DNA of 5,856 nt from CBDDRG01 sp051306415 (GTDB lineage Bacteria > Pseudomonadota > Gammaproteobacteria > Pseudomonadales > Porticoccaceae), in NCBI GenBank assembly GCA_051306415.1, contig JBPPNE010000376.1, positions 1 to 5,856 of the forward strand, in the 5' to 3' direction. Each line of letters begins with the position of its first letter. The first letter of the stretch is position 1. Of the stretch, positions 1 through 5,663 are shown piece after piece. The translations under genes and the position numbers were made by a program. The notes below the pieces were generated by a model. That model ran no database searches. It was given only the letters and a program-made list of their open reading frames with translations, and was not told where the DNA came from.

Positions 1-236
1 TCTGACCCTCATTACGGCCACAATCGCCGTGTTCTGGCGCGTTAGCCGTTTGGCTGCGGCTCTTATGCTCCCGTATCTGGCATGGGTCTGTCTCGCATCC
101 GCGCTCACATGGGCGGTGTGGCAAAGCAATCTAAAGGTCTTGTAGTGAGCAATCTCGGCGCGAGGCCTAACCCTTCAGTCAACCGGACGTCCACAAGCGG
201 GCTTCGCCCACTTGCGGCCGCCGGTTACCTCAAACG
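1..236 (+). mobile_element. Integron gene cassette 1 (partial, 5' end outside window)
   Basis: This is the 3' part of a cassette carrying a TspO/MBR-family gene and ending with the attC site at 165-242. The crossover point lies between G236 and T237. Its R'' core is GCCTAAC, so its missing 5' end should begin with TTAGGC, just beyond the window, if it follows the R''/R' pairing seen in the other cassettes. Confidence 0.85.
2..145 (+). CDS. TspO/MBR family protein, C-terminal fragment
   Basis: The last 47 codons of a gene whose start lies upstream of the window; it ends in TAG at 143-145. The peptide begins LTLITATIAVFWRVSR and continues with LPYLAWVCLASALTWAVW. This matches the end of TspO/MBR proteins: a short loop with the conserved Phe-Trp-Arg-Val-Ser, then the fifth transmembrane helix with Pro-Tyr-Leu-x-Trp and a terminal Trp-rich segment. 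TspO proteins are small five-helix inner-membrane proteins that bind porphyrins and other tetrapyrroles and are linked to stress and pigment regulation in bacteria. The gene ends 19 bases before the attC R'' core, so it is the payload of cassette 1. The family call rests on recognising the C-terminal pattern only; the N-terminal part cannot be checked here. Confidence 0.8.
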   Translation: MTLITATIAVFWRVSRLAAALMLPYLAWVCLASALTWAVWQSNLKVL

Positions 237-242
237 TTAGAC
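165..242 (+). other. attC: attC recombination site of cassette 1
   Basis: A 78-bp attC site. The R'' core GCCTAAC is at 165-171 and the R' core GTTAGAC at 236-242. The L'' arm GTCAACCGG pairs with the L' arm CCGGTTAC, leaving one unpaired base, the extrahelical base typical of attC. Inside, CAAG..GGGC pairs with GCCC..CTTG around a TTC loop. R' belongs to the following cassette, which explains the R''/R' mismatch within this site. Confidence 0.92.
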
Positions 243-250
243 GTGCGGGC

Positions 251-482
251 AAGGCTGTAAAAGCAGGAGGTCTCGGCGTGGTCAACAGCTTCCGTACAAC
301 ATCACCGCCCGCGCCATCCCGCACAATGCGTTTGCACCCGCGCGGCCCAGCATCGGCACATAAAGCCAACGTCGGCGCGCCGCACTGGGTGCAAGCCGCA
401 GGCCCCGTACCAACCCCAGGCGCGCCGCTGGCAACGGGCCGGGTTTGTTGCTGCGGGTTCAAGCCCTTCAAGTTCAAACCGG
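251..482 (+). ncRNA. Candidate structured non-coding RNA in cassette 2
   Basis: Four inverted repeats follow one another in the gene-free body of cassette 2. AAGGCTGT (251-258) pairs with ACAGCTT (285-291) with one bulged G. TGCG (327-330) plus TTGCACCC (332-339) pairs with GGGTGCAA (387-394) plus CGCA (397-400), and this stem continues inward through GCGGC (342-346) and GCCGC (379-383). CCAG (416-419) pairs with CTGG (428-431). CCGGGTTTG (439-447) pairs with CAAACCGG (475-482) with one bulged G. The order and quality of these stems, with no usable ORF, suggest a structured RNA. An integron cassette-encoded sRNA has been described in Xanthomonas (sRNA-Xcc1), so there is precedent; homology to it is not claimed. 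Strand and ends are not determined, no promoter was seen, and GC-rich DNA forms hairpins easily. Confidence 0.3.
327..400 (+). repeat. Long imperfect inverted repeat in cassette 2
   Basis: The outer arms TGCG/CGCA and TTGCACCC/GGGTGCAA are perfect (12 pairs) and separated by a small internal loop. A further GCGGC/GCCGC pair lies inside after another small internal loop. The apex contains GGC-ACATAAA-GCC. This is the strongest hairpin in the window outside the attC sites. Confidence 0.65.
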
Positions 483-488
483 GTGCCG

Positions 489-612
489 GTCTAACATCGC
501 GGTCAAGGGGGACGCGCCGCGACGTTGCACCTTTGCAGCCCAGTGGGTTGGGCATGTCCCGTGGCGTTGCTCCGCATCGGCACGCGGCGCGCCCCTTACC
601 TTTGCGTTCGGC
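489..612 (+). other. attC: attC recombination site of cassette 2 (long, 124 bp)
   Basis: The R'' core GTCTAAC is at 489-495 and the R' core GTTCGGC at 606-612. The arms GGGGACGCGCCGCG and CGCGGCGCGCCCC pair almost perfectly with one unpaired A, the expected extrahelical base. The L' side reads CCTTACCTTTGC before the core, like CGGTTACCTCAAAC in the first attC. It is much longer than the other four sites (63-78 bp) and has a loop of more than 60 bases. The R' core departs from the usual GTTRRRY by C at the fourth base, but this is a real crossover site because the matching R'' GCCGAAC appears at 2132-2138. Confidence 0.85.
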
Positions 613-634
613 GTCATTGGCAAGGTGGTCACAC

Positions 635-643
635 AAGGAGGAG
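635..643 (+). promoter_or_regulatory. Strong ribosome binding site of the DUF3010-like gene
   Basis: AAGGAGGAG sits directly upstream of ATG 647; the AGGAGG core ends 5 bases before the start codon. This decides the start at 647 against a much longer frame that stays open upstream through two attC sites. Confidence 0.8.
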
Positions 644-646
644 CGC

Positions 647-1048
647 ATGAAAGTCTTAGGAATTGAGTTTGCTTCAAACCAATTAACGTATGCCCTAATC
701 GAAGGAACTCCCGAGAAATATACGGTTGCGCAAAACAATCGGCTTGTTCTTACCGGCACCAGATCTCGAGATGCCCTTGTCGCATTTCAGGATGCGGTAA
801 TAACGCTTTACAACGCATGCTCTCCCGATGCTATTTCCATCAAGGAAAAACCGGAGTCTGGCCAAATGCAATCGGGCGCAGCGGCTTTGAAAATGGAGGG
901 AATTGCGATTGCAAACTCCCCCTGTGATGTTGAGTTTGTGTCAGGGGCGAAGATAAATGCATGTAATGAGGAGGCGAGCGACATCCCAAAATACTATTCG
1001 CCGGCTTTCAAGGCTGCATTCGTCACGCTGAGCAAGCGATGCAAATGA
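647..1048 (+). CDS. DUF3010-like protein
   Basis: A 133-residue protein starting MKVLGIEFAS, with a near-ideal Shine-Dalgarno at 635-643 and stop TGA at 1046-1048. The overall pattern recalls the DUF3010 family of small proteins: an N-terminal strand with Gly-Ile-Glu (Glu7), a central DAISIKEK strand (Glu67), a Gly/Ala-rich turn into an amphipathic helix around GAAALKMEG (Glu84), and a C-terminal helix after YYSPAFKAAF. The family has no established function. The layout also resembles an RNase H/RuvC-like fold, in which acids sit at the ends of strand 1 and strand 4, but the last catalytic acid is not obvious here, so activity is doubtful. There is no signal peptide or membrane segment. The stop overlaps the start of the kinase gene, so the two products are probably made together. 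An open frame extends upstream to 212 and beyond but is an artefact of GC-rich cassette 2 and its attC. Confidence 0.65.
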   Translation: MKVLGIEFASNQLTYALIEGTPEKYTVAQNNRLVLTGTRSRDALVAFQDAVITLYNACSPDAISIKEKPESGQMQSGAAALKMEGIAIANSPCDVEFVSGAKINACNEEASDIPKYYSPAFKAAFVTLSKRCK

Positions 1049-2124
1049 GCCTCAACACGTATCCAGCAGAGATCGCAGCTACGCTACTGGATTTGAAAAA
1101 TCATTATGCGGATTTCGAAGAAAACAATCGCGGTAAAAATGGGTTTCTAGTTTTTGCTAGAAACTCAGTATCAAATTCACATGTCGCAATCAAATTTTAT
1201 GCAGGAGAGCCGGGAGCGGCCAGACACGATGAACCCCGGCTGTTGGCGGCAATACAAAGCAGAAATGTTCTTTCCATCCTTGATGCCAGAACTATTTCCG
1301 ATGAATGGGGATACTTCATTACGCCAAGATGCTTCGAGGGAGACTTGGATGACTATATTGGTTTGAATCCGAGTGCCCATTCAGCGATAGATGTCGCGCT
1401 TGGAATATGTTCCGGTTGTAGCTCGCTTCATGCAAAGGGAATGCTTCATCGAGACTTAAAGCCTGCAAATATAGTAATTTCAGACAGGTCTCCAAAGATT
1501 GCTGACTTTGGAAGTGTGCGATCGATAGATCTATCAACTAAAGATGCACCGGCTTCTCGGCACAGTATTCTATATCGGCCGCCAGAGTCGTTTTCAACGG
1601 GACGCTATAGTGTTCGCGGTGATGTGTATCAGATTGGGGTTGTAACGTATCAGCTACTTGGCGGCGAATTGCCTTATGACGGAATGTGGTATCTATCGAC
1701 GTCGCAACGAAAGCAGTTCGAAAGAATCACCGATGATGTCGATAGATCACTATTCGTCGATTCCGTGATTAGGCAGCGCGCTGAGGCCGGCAAAATAATT
1801 AATCTCGGTTCGTTACCTGGCTGGGTTGATGAGTCGTCTAGGCGAGCAATCAGGCGAATGACAATTCCAGATCCACTTCGTCGGCTGGGAAGTGTTGCAG
1901 ACGTTGCAGCCGAATTTACTGCGATGCGAAATCGCATGGGAAACTGGTATTGGGAAGGTGTTTTCGCGAAATTGCAGAATGGATCTGGTGTCATTGAACT
2001 CCGTCCGACGGCAAATGGTTCAGGAGTTTACGATGCATATCGAGATAGCGGGTCTGGTTTTAGAAAAATTCCGAAAATTCAGAGCGGCTCAATTTCGGAA
2101 CTTGCAAGCACCGTTGGAAAGTAA
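1039..2124 (+). CDS. Eukaryote-like serine/threonine protein kinase
   Basis: A 361-residue soluble kinase with nearly all the classical subdomains in order. The nucleotide loop is reduced (RGKNGFLVFAR, residues 31-41, with only part of GxGxxG). The VAIK lysine is Lys52 and the helix-C glutamate probably Glu65. The catalytic loop HRDLKPAN is at 137-144 (Asp139, Lys141, Asn144) and the DFG motif at 156-158. RPPE at 180-183 stands for the APE motif, GDVYQIG at 194-200 for subdomain IX, and DPLRRLGS at 278-285 gives the late conserved Arg. It is therefore probably an active enzyme phosphorylating Ser/Thr. About 60 residues after residue 300 form an extension of unknown role. No transmembrane or PASTA segment is present, unlike PknB-type receptors. 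ATG 1039 lies inside the previous gene; ATG 1045, which overlaps its stop as ATGA, is an equally good start. No Shine-Dalgarno is clear, so translational coupling is likely. The substrate is unknown; the upstream partner is the obvious candidate. Confidence 0.9.
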   Translation: MQMSLNTYPAEIAATLLDLKNHYADFEENNRGKNGFLVFARNSVSNSHVAIKFYAGEPGAARHDEPRLLAAIQSRNVLSILDARTISDEWGYFITPRCFEGDLDDYIGLNPSAHSAIDVALGICSGCSSLHAKGMLHRDLKPANIVISDRSPKIADFGSVRSIDLSTKDAPASRHSILYRPPESFSTGRYSVRGDVYQIGVVTYQLLGGELPYDGMWYLSTSQRKQFERITDDVDRSLFVDSVIRQRAEAGKIINLGSLPGWVDESSRRAIRRMTIPDPLRRLGSVADVAAEFTAMRNRMGNWYWEGVFAKLQNGSGVIELRPTANGSGVYDAYRDSGSGFRKIPKIQSGSISELASTVGK

Positions 2125-2131
2125 GTATGAC

Positions 2132-2194
2132 GCCGAACAATTCGCTGCAGGCCGACGTCCCTGACGGGCCGCGGCCTGAGCTCAAACGTTAGAG
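2132..2194 (+). other. attC: attC recombination site of cassette 3
   Basis: A short 63-bp attC site. The R'' core GCCGAAC is at 2132-2138 and the R' core GTTAGAG at 2188-2194. CAGGCCG (2148-2154) pairs with CGGCCTG (2172-2178), and the flanking CTG and AGCTC continue the stem with one unpaired G. An inner CGTC/GACG pair closes a small loop. R'' lies 7 bases after the kinase stop codon. Confidence 0.9.
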
Positions 2195-3292
2195 CGCACG
2201 TGACCGTGACGACCTTCAGCACTACCTTTGAGCTACGCAGTGTTACGCGAGATTCTGATGATGATTGGGAAGTCATCGAGCCCGCGCATATTGAACTCTG
2301 GACAAGAGCCGCACGTAGTCTGTCACTGCGATCCTATGTTCATACACTGTGCAGCGCATCAGTCATGGTTGACTGGCTTCCGCTAGTCCGCCGCCTTACA
2401 GATTTGCATGCCCTGCGGAAAACAGCCTACTCGGAGTCATCGTCCAAGCCTTTCGATTGGTCCCCCTTCTGGGAGCCAATCGCGTTGGACGGCTCGGTTG
2501 CGATTGAAGGTGACAACGAGCTATCTCAGTACGATTGGTACCCTGTGTTCTTTGCAGAACTCTATGCATACGACGTCTTCACCATCCTAAACCTCGCCTA
2601 TCCTGGGTCATGCAACTTCTTGACGTTGACAATCCGATTGAAGAACGGGCGAGCCGCTGCGGAACCACGACTGGGCGCGTACTCGTTTGACTTCGCCTTA
2701 ATCGATGCCAAGTCGGGAAAATGGCCATCCTTAGACGTACTTCCTCTCGATCATGTTGCCAATTGGCACGCTGCATTAGGGCTCGGGATAAAGCAAACGG
2801 CGGAGACCCCCGTAGAGAAAGTCCTGTTCGCTATGCTGCACTTATGTAGGCGCGAAGACTATGTTGAGGCTGTTATCTGGATTTTCTACGCGCTAGAGGC
2901 CTTAGTAGAGACGAGAGTGGGGGAAAGCATCTCTACCCTGGTTCGGCGTATATCAGCGCTACTGAATCTCACCGAGCGTCAAAGGACAGATCTCAATAAG
3001 AAACTTAGAAAGCTCTACGACTTTCGGAGTGCAGTCGTTCATGGCGGCTACAAAGTCGCCCACCCGATTGCGCAAGAGGTGATTGATCGAAACATCGGAG
3101 ATGAGTTCGGTCGAACGATTGAGCTGTTTCAGTTTGGCTTCACCATCATCGTTGCTTGTCTGCAAGCGCTTATTAAGAAGGGCTGGGTTGATGTGCGCTT
3201 CCGCGAAACCATCGAGGGTGGCGGCGGTGCGCTCTAACCCGGCAGTGAACCGGACCTGCGCGAAAAGCCGCGCAGGCCGGTTACTTTGAACG
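2189..3292 (+). mobile_element. Integron gene cassette 4: HEPN-domain protein
   Basis: A complete 1104-bp cassette. The 5' core GTTAGAG and the 3' R'' core CTCTAAC are exact reverse complements. It is packed tightly: the start codon is 11 bases inside the cassette and the stop codon lies within the attC R'' core, so there is no room for a promoter ahead of the gene. Confidence 0.9.
2200..3237 (+). CDS. HEPN-domain protein, possible RNase or abortive-infection effector
   Basis: A 345-residue protein. The N-terminal 200 residues contain aromatic-rich segments (DWSPFWEPI at 86-94, YDWYPVFFAELYAYDVF at 111-127) that I do not recognise. The C-terminal part, about 205-330, is helical and resembles Apea-like HEPN domains: an IWIFYALEALVE helix (227-238), then KLRKLYDFRSAVVHGG, where Arg276 and His281 form the R-x4-H motif characteristic of HEPN ribonucleases. 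A final hydrophobic helix (FTIIVACLQALI) follows. HEPN domains with this motif commonly cleave RNA in toxin-antitoxin and phage-defence systems. That role here is inference, since no antitoxin partner is in the cassette. The start is GTG 2200; GTG 2206 is in frame and also possible, and the next in-frame ATG would lose more than 50 residues. Only a weak AGAG lies upstream. The TAA stop (3235-3237) is part of attC. Confidence 0.7.
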   Translation: MTVTTFSTTFELRSVTRDSDDDWEVIEPAHIELWTRAARSLSLRSYVHTLCSASVMVDWLPLVRRLTDLHALRKTAYSESSSKPFDWSPFWEPIALDGSVAIEGDNELSQYDWYPVFFAELYAYDVFTILNLAYPGSCNFLTLTIRLKNGRAAAEPRLGAYSFDFALIDAKSGKWPSLDVLPLDHVANWHAALGLGIKQTAETPVEKVLFAMLHLCRREDYVEAVIWIFYALEALVETRVGESISTLVRRISALLNLTERQRTDLNKKLRKLYDFRSAVVHGGYKVAHPIAQEVIDRNIGDEFGRTIELFQFGFTIIVACLQALIKKGWVDVRFRETIEGGGGAL

Positions 3293-3298
3293 TTATAC
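3232..3298 (+). other. attC: attC recombination site of cassette 4
   Basis: A 67-bp attC site. The R'' core CTCTAAC is at 3232-3238 and the R' core GTTATAC at 3292-3298. The L'' arm GTGAACCGG pairs with CCGGTTAC with one unpaired G. The inner stem CCTGCGCG/CGCGCAGG is a perfect 8-bp pair around a 6-base loop. The site closely resembles the attC at 5664-5733. Confidence 0.93.
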
Positions 3299-3426
3299 GG
3301 CTTCATGCAAGCGGCCGCTCTTGTGCCTGCGCCCCAGCTACACGAGGCACGAATCACTACAATGCGCAAGTTGCATAAAACATGGAACATCGCAAACCCC
3401 ACTTAACATTCAGGGCCGCGCACATA

Positions 3427-4551
3427 ATGACTAAAGCAAAACCAAAAACAGGGAATCGCGCTCTTTCTGACGCGAAGAAGGCCAAGCAGGATGAGTTCTA
3501 TACCCAGCTTGGCGACATCAGCAATGAACTGAAACACTACAAGGCTCAGTTAAGCGGTAAAACGATTCTCTGCAACTGCGACGACCCTTTCGAGAGTAAC
3601 TTCTTCAAGTATTTTGCTCTCAACTTCAATACACTCGGTCTCAAAAGACTTATCGCTACGAGCTATAAGAAGTCGCCCATTGTTGGCGCAGATTTGCCGC
3701 TCTTTGCTTTCGAAGGTCTCAAGCCAGAAGGCAAAGAGCCATACGCGATAGAAATTAACGACGTGTCCGACCTGAACGGCGACGGTGCGACAGACCTTGC
3801 CGACGTGGAATATCTACTCAAGCACAACGCCAACACGTCTCGGTCACTAAATGGCGACGGGATCTACAGCAGCGGCGACTTTCGCAGCCGCGAGTGTGTG
3901 GAGCTTCTGAAATGGGCTGACATTGTTATCACAAATCCGCCGTTCTCCCTGTTCCGTGAATACGTGGAGCAACTTTTCGCCCACGAAAAGCAGTTTTTGA
4001 TTATCGGCAGTAAGAACGCGATTACTTACAAAGAGATTTTCAAATTGATAAAGGAAAATAGACTTTGGCTCGGGAACGGTTTTGCCAACGGAAATGCGTT
4101 TTTCTCAACTCCGAAAGATTACGCTCGTGAGTTTGCTGCGGGCGTGTATGACGAAAAAACTGGCTTGGTCAAATTTCGCAATGTCGGCTGGTTCACGAAT
4201 ATGGACAACCCGAAACGCCACGAGTTTATTCCGCTCTATAAAAAATACACCCCGGATGATTACCCGACCTACGACAACTACAACGCAATCGAAGTTGGCA
4301 AGGTGGCAGAAATTCCAGCGGATTACCCCGGCGCGATGGGCGTGCCGATTACCTTTCTCGATAGATACAACCCTGCGCAGTTTGAGATTTTTGGCATAAC
4401 AGACAGAGATAACAATTCTGGGTTAAAAACGAAAGAATATACCGAAGAAGATGCGCCAAACCCAGGGGATTTGAATAGACGAGGCGTAATCCGTATTGGG
4501 AATGAGTACAAATCCACCTACGCCCGTCTTTTAATCAAGAGAAGGTCATGA
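3427..4551 (+). CDS. Adenine-specific DNA methyltransferase, M.EcoRI family
   Basis: A 374-residue protein strongly resembling M.EcoRI, which uses S-adenosylmethionine to methylate adenine N6. Numbered from ATG 3427: DEFYTQ at 22-27, CNCDDP with ESNFFKYFA at 49-63, GDFRS at 150-154, and the catalytic amino-methyltransferase motif NPPF at 170-173 followed by SLFREYVEQL. FLIIGS, ITYKEIFKLIKEN and WLGNG follow, then WFTNMD near 255-260, YDNYNAIEV near 282-290 and VPITFLDRYNP near 306-316. M.EcoRI is about 325 residues; part of the excess is an insertion around residues 115-145 with an EF-hand-like DLNGDGATDLAD. The start at 3427 gives a head of the same length as M.EcoRI and has AGGG 11 bases upstream. 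ATG 3382 would add 15 residues without a ribosome site. The stop overlaps the next start as ATGA. Its likely role is to protect host DNA from the neighbouring nuclease. The target could be GAATTC or a relative, which sequence alone cannot settle. Confidence 0.9.
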   Translation: MTKAKPKTGNRALSDAKKAKQDEFYTQLGDISNELKHYKAQLSGKTILCNCDDPFESNFFKYFALNFNTLGLKRLIATSYKKSPIVGADLPLFAFEGLKPEGKEPYAIEINDVSDLNGDGATDLADVEYLLKHNANTSRSLNGDGIYSSGDFRSRECVELLKWADIVITNPPFSLFREYVEQLFAHEKQFLIIGSKNAITYKEIFKLIKENRLWLGNGFANGNAFFSTPKDYAREFAAGVYDEKTGLVKFRNVGWFTNMDNPKRHEFIPLYKKYTPDDYPTYDNYNAIEVGKVAEIPADYPGAMGVPITFLDRYNPAQFEIFGITDRDNNSGLKTKEYTEEDAPNPGDLNRRGVIRIGNEYKSTYARLLIKRRS

Positions 4552-5639
4552 AGATTGAATTGAAAGAAATTGCCATCCGTGAGCTGACTGACGGTTACGA
4601 AGACAAGGACGAAGAAGGTGTACGCGGTTACGGTGGCCACTTGAATATCCGCCCGGCCTACCAACGCGAGTTCATCTACAAAGAAAAACAGCGCAACGAA
4701 GTCATCAACACTGTCCGCAAGGATTTCCCGCTGAACACTATGTATTGGGTAGTTGCGGGTGATGGCTTCGAGCTAATGGACGGCCAACAGCGCACCGTAA
4801 GCATTTGCCAATACGTTCAAGGCCACTTTGCGGTGGAGATTGACGGCGCTCCGAGGTTCTTCAACAACCTCACGGCAGAAAAACAAAAGCAGATTCTCGA
4901 CTACGAACTTTCGGTGTATGTGTGCGAAGGCAACGAAGGCGAGAAACTGGACTGGTTCAAGATCATCAATATTGCGGGCGAGAAACTGACCAATCAGGAA
5001 TTACGCAACGCGATTTACACAGGCTCGTGGCTCGCAGATGCGAAGCGGTGGTTTTCACGCTCAGGCTGTCCTGCGTATCAAATCGGCGAAAAGTATGTGA
5101 TCGGCTCAACCATCCGACAAGAGTTTTTGGAAAAGGCTCTGGAGTGGATTTCGGGTGACAAAATTGAAGACTATATGAGTCGTCACCAGCACGACGCCGA
5201 CGCCCAAGAGCTATGGCAATACTTTCAGGAAGTCGTTGCGTGGGTGGAGCGGGTATTCCCAAAAAATCGAAACATCATGAAGGGGCTTGATTGGGGAAGG
5301 TTTTACAACACTCACAAGGGCGACAAGCTGAACGCGGCGGACTTGGAGCGACGCATCGCGGAACTGATCGAGGATGATGAGGTGAACAGCAAGAAAGGCA
5401 TTTACGAATACCTTTTGACGGACAACGAGAAAACCTTGAGTTTGCGCACATTTGACGAAAAAACGAAGGTGAAAATATACGAGAGGCAGAAAGGCATTTG
5501 CCTAGTCTGCAAAAAACACTACGACATAGGCGCAATGGAAGCCGACCACATTATCCCGTGGAGTCAAGGCGGCAAGACAGTACCTGAGAATTGCCAGATG
5601 CTCTGCAAGATGGACAATAGAACGAAGAGTGGGAAATAA
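4548..5639 (+). CDS. DUF262 and HNH nuclease, putative restriction endonuclease
   Basis: A 363-residue protein with two recognisable parts. The N-terminal DUF262 (GmrSD/ParB-like) domain covers roughly residues 5-160. It has RPAYQREFIYKEKQ at 35-48, the hallmark DGQQR at 78-82 and the later NQELRNAIY at 149-157. In GmrSD, SspE and BrxU this domain binds or hydrolyses NTP and couples that to DNA cleavage. The C-terminal HNH nuclease spans about 307-363: the Cys pair Cys318/Cys321, the catalytic segment EADHIIPWSQGG (His334), Asn348 in ENCQMLC, Cys353, and a final Asn357. The middle third is helical with no named match. ATG 4548 overlaps the methyltransferase stop, and GAGAAGG (4539-4545) is a good ribosome site just upstream, so expression is coupled. 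Pairing with an EcoRI-type methylase suggests it cuts DNA lacking the methyl mark, although known DUF262 nucleases often sense modified DNA instead. It is not related to EcoRI endonuclease. Confidence 0.85.
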   Translation: MKIELKEIAIRELTDGYEDKDEEGVRGYGGHLNIRPAYQREFIYKEKQRNEVINTVRKDFPLNTMYWVVAGDGFELMDGQQRTVSICQYVQGHFAVEIDGAPRFFNNLTAEKQKQILDYELSVYVCEGNEGEKLDWFKIINIAGEKLTNQELRNAIYTGSWLADAKRWFSRSGCPAYQIGEKYVIGSTIRQEFLEKALEWISGDKIEDYMSRHQHDADAQELWQYFQEVVAWVERVFPKNRNIMKGLDWGRFYNTHKGDKLNAADLERRIAELIEDDEVNSKKGIYEYLLTDNEKTLSLRTFDEKTKVKIYERQKGICLVCKKHYDIGAMEADHIIPWSQGGKTVPENCQMLCKMDNRTKSGK

Positions 5640-5663
5640 TTATCTCTCTCCGTTGTTACAGCC

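Larger units (their letters stand above)
237..606 (+). mobile_element. Integron gene cassette 2, ORF-less (370 bp)
   Basis: A complete cassette running from the crossover at 236/237 to the crossover at 606/607. Its 5' core GTTAGAC is the exact reverse complement of the R'' core GTCTAAC at its own attC. About 250 bases lie between the two attC sites, and no convincing gene is present on either strand. Reading frames stay open only because the sequence is very GC-rich, and the predicted peptides are Arg/Pro/Ala-rich and run through the attC stems. It holds strong inverted repeats instead, listed separately. With cassette 1's attC and the short leader of cassette 3, this accounts for the gene-free stretch 146-646. 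Confidence 0.85.
607..2188 (+). mobile_element. Integron gene cassette 3: DUF3010-like protein and protein kinase
   Basis: A complete 1582-bp cassette. Its 5' core GTTCGGC (606-612) is the exact reverse complement of its R'' core GCCGAAC (2132-2138), which pins both ends. Only 40 bases precede the first start codon, and they hold a strong Shine-Dalgarno but no visible promoter. The two genes overlap by several bases, so they form a translationally coupled pair that moves as one unit. Confidence 0.88.

Noticed and set aside
294..340. GTACAAC followed by GTTTGCA as a possible degenerate extra attC inside cassette 2
   Set aside because: Neither matches the core consensus well, the two do not pair as R''/R', and no L'' and L' arms are visible. 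The sequence is better explained as part of the cassette 2 hairpins.
212..646. In-frame upstream extension of the DUF3010-like gene, making a 278-residue protein
   Set aside because: It runs through the attC sites at 165-242 and 489-612, so it crosses two cassette boundaries, and its sequence is Arg/Pro/Ala-rich and unprotein-like. ATG 647 has a near-perfect Shine-Dalgarno.
175..759. Long open frame on the - strand
   Set aside because: It starts inside the DUF3010-like gene, crosses two attC sites and translates to low-complexity sequence. It is a by-product of high GC.
3335..3363. TACAAT (3358-3363) as a -10 box driving cassette 5
   Set aside because: No -35 box is found at a 16-18 base spacing (CAGCTA at best). 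A promoter in this leader is possible but not supported.
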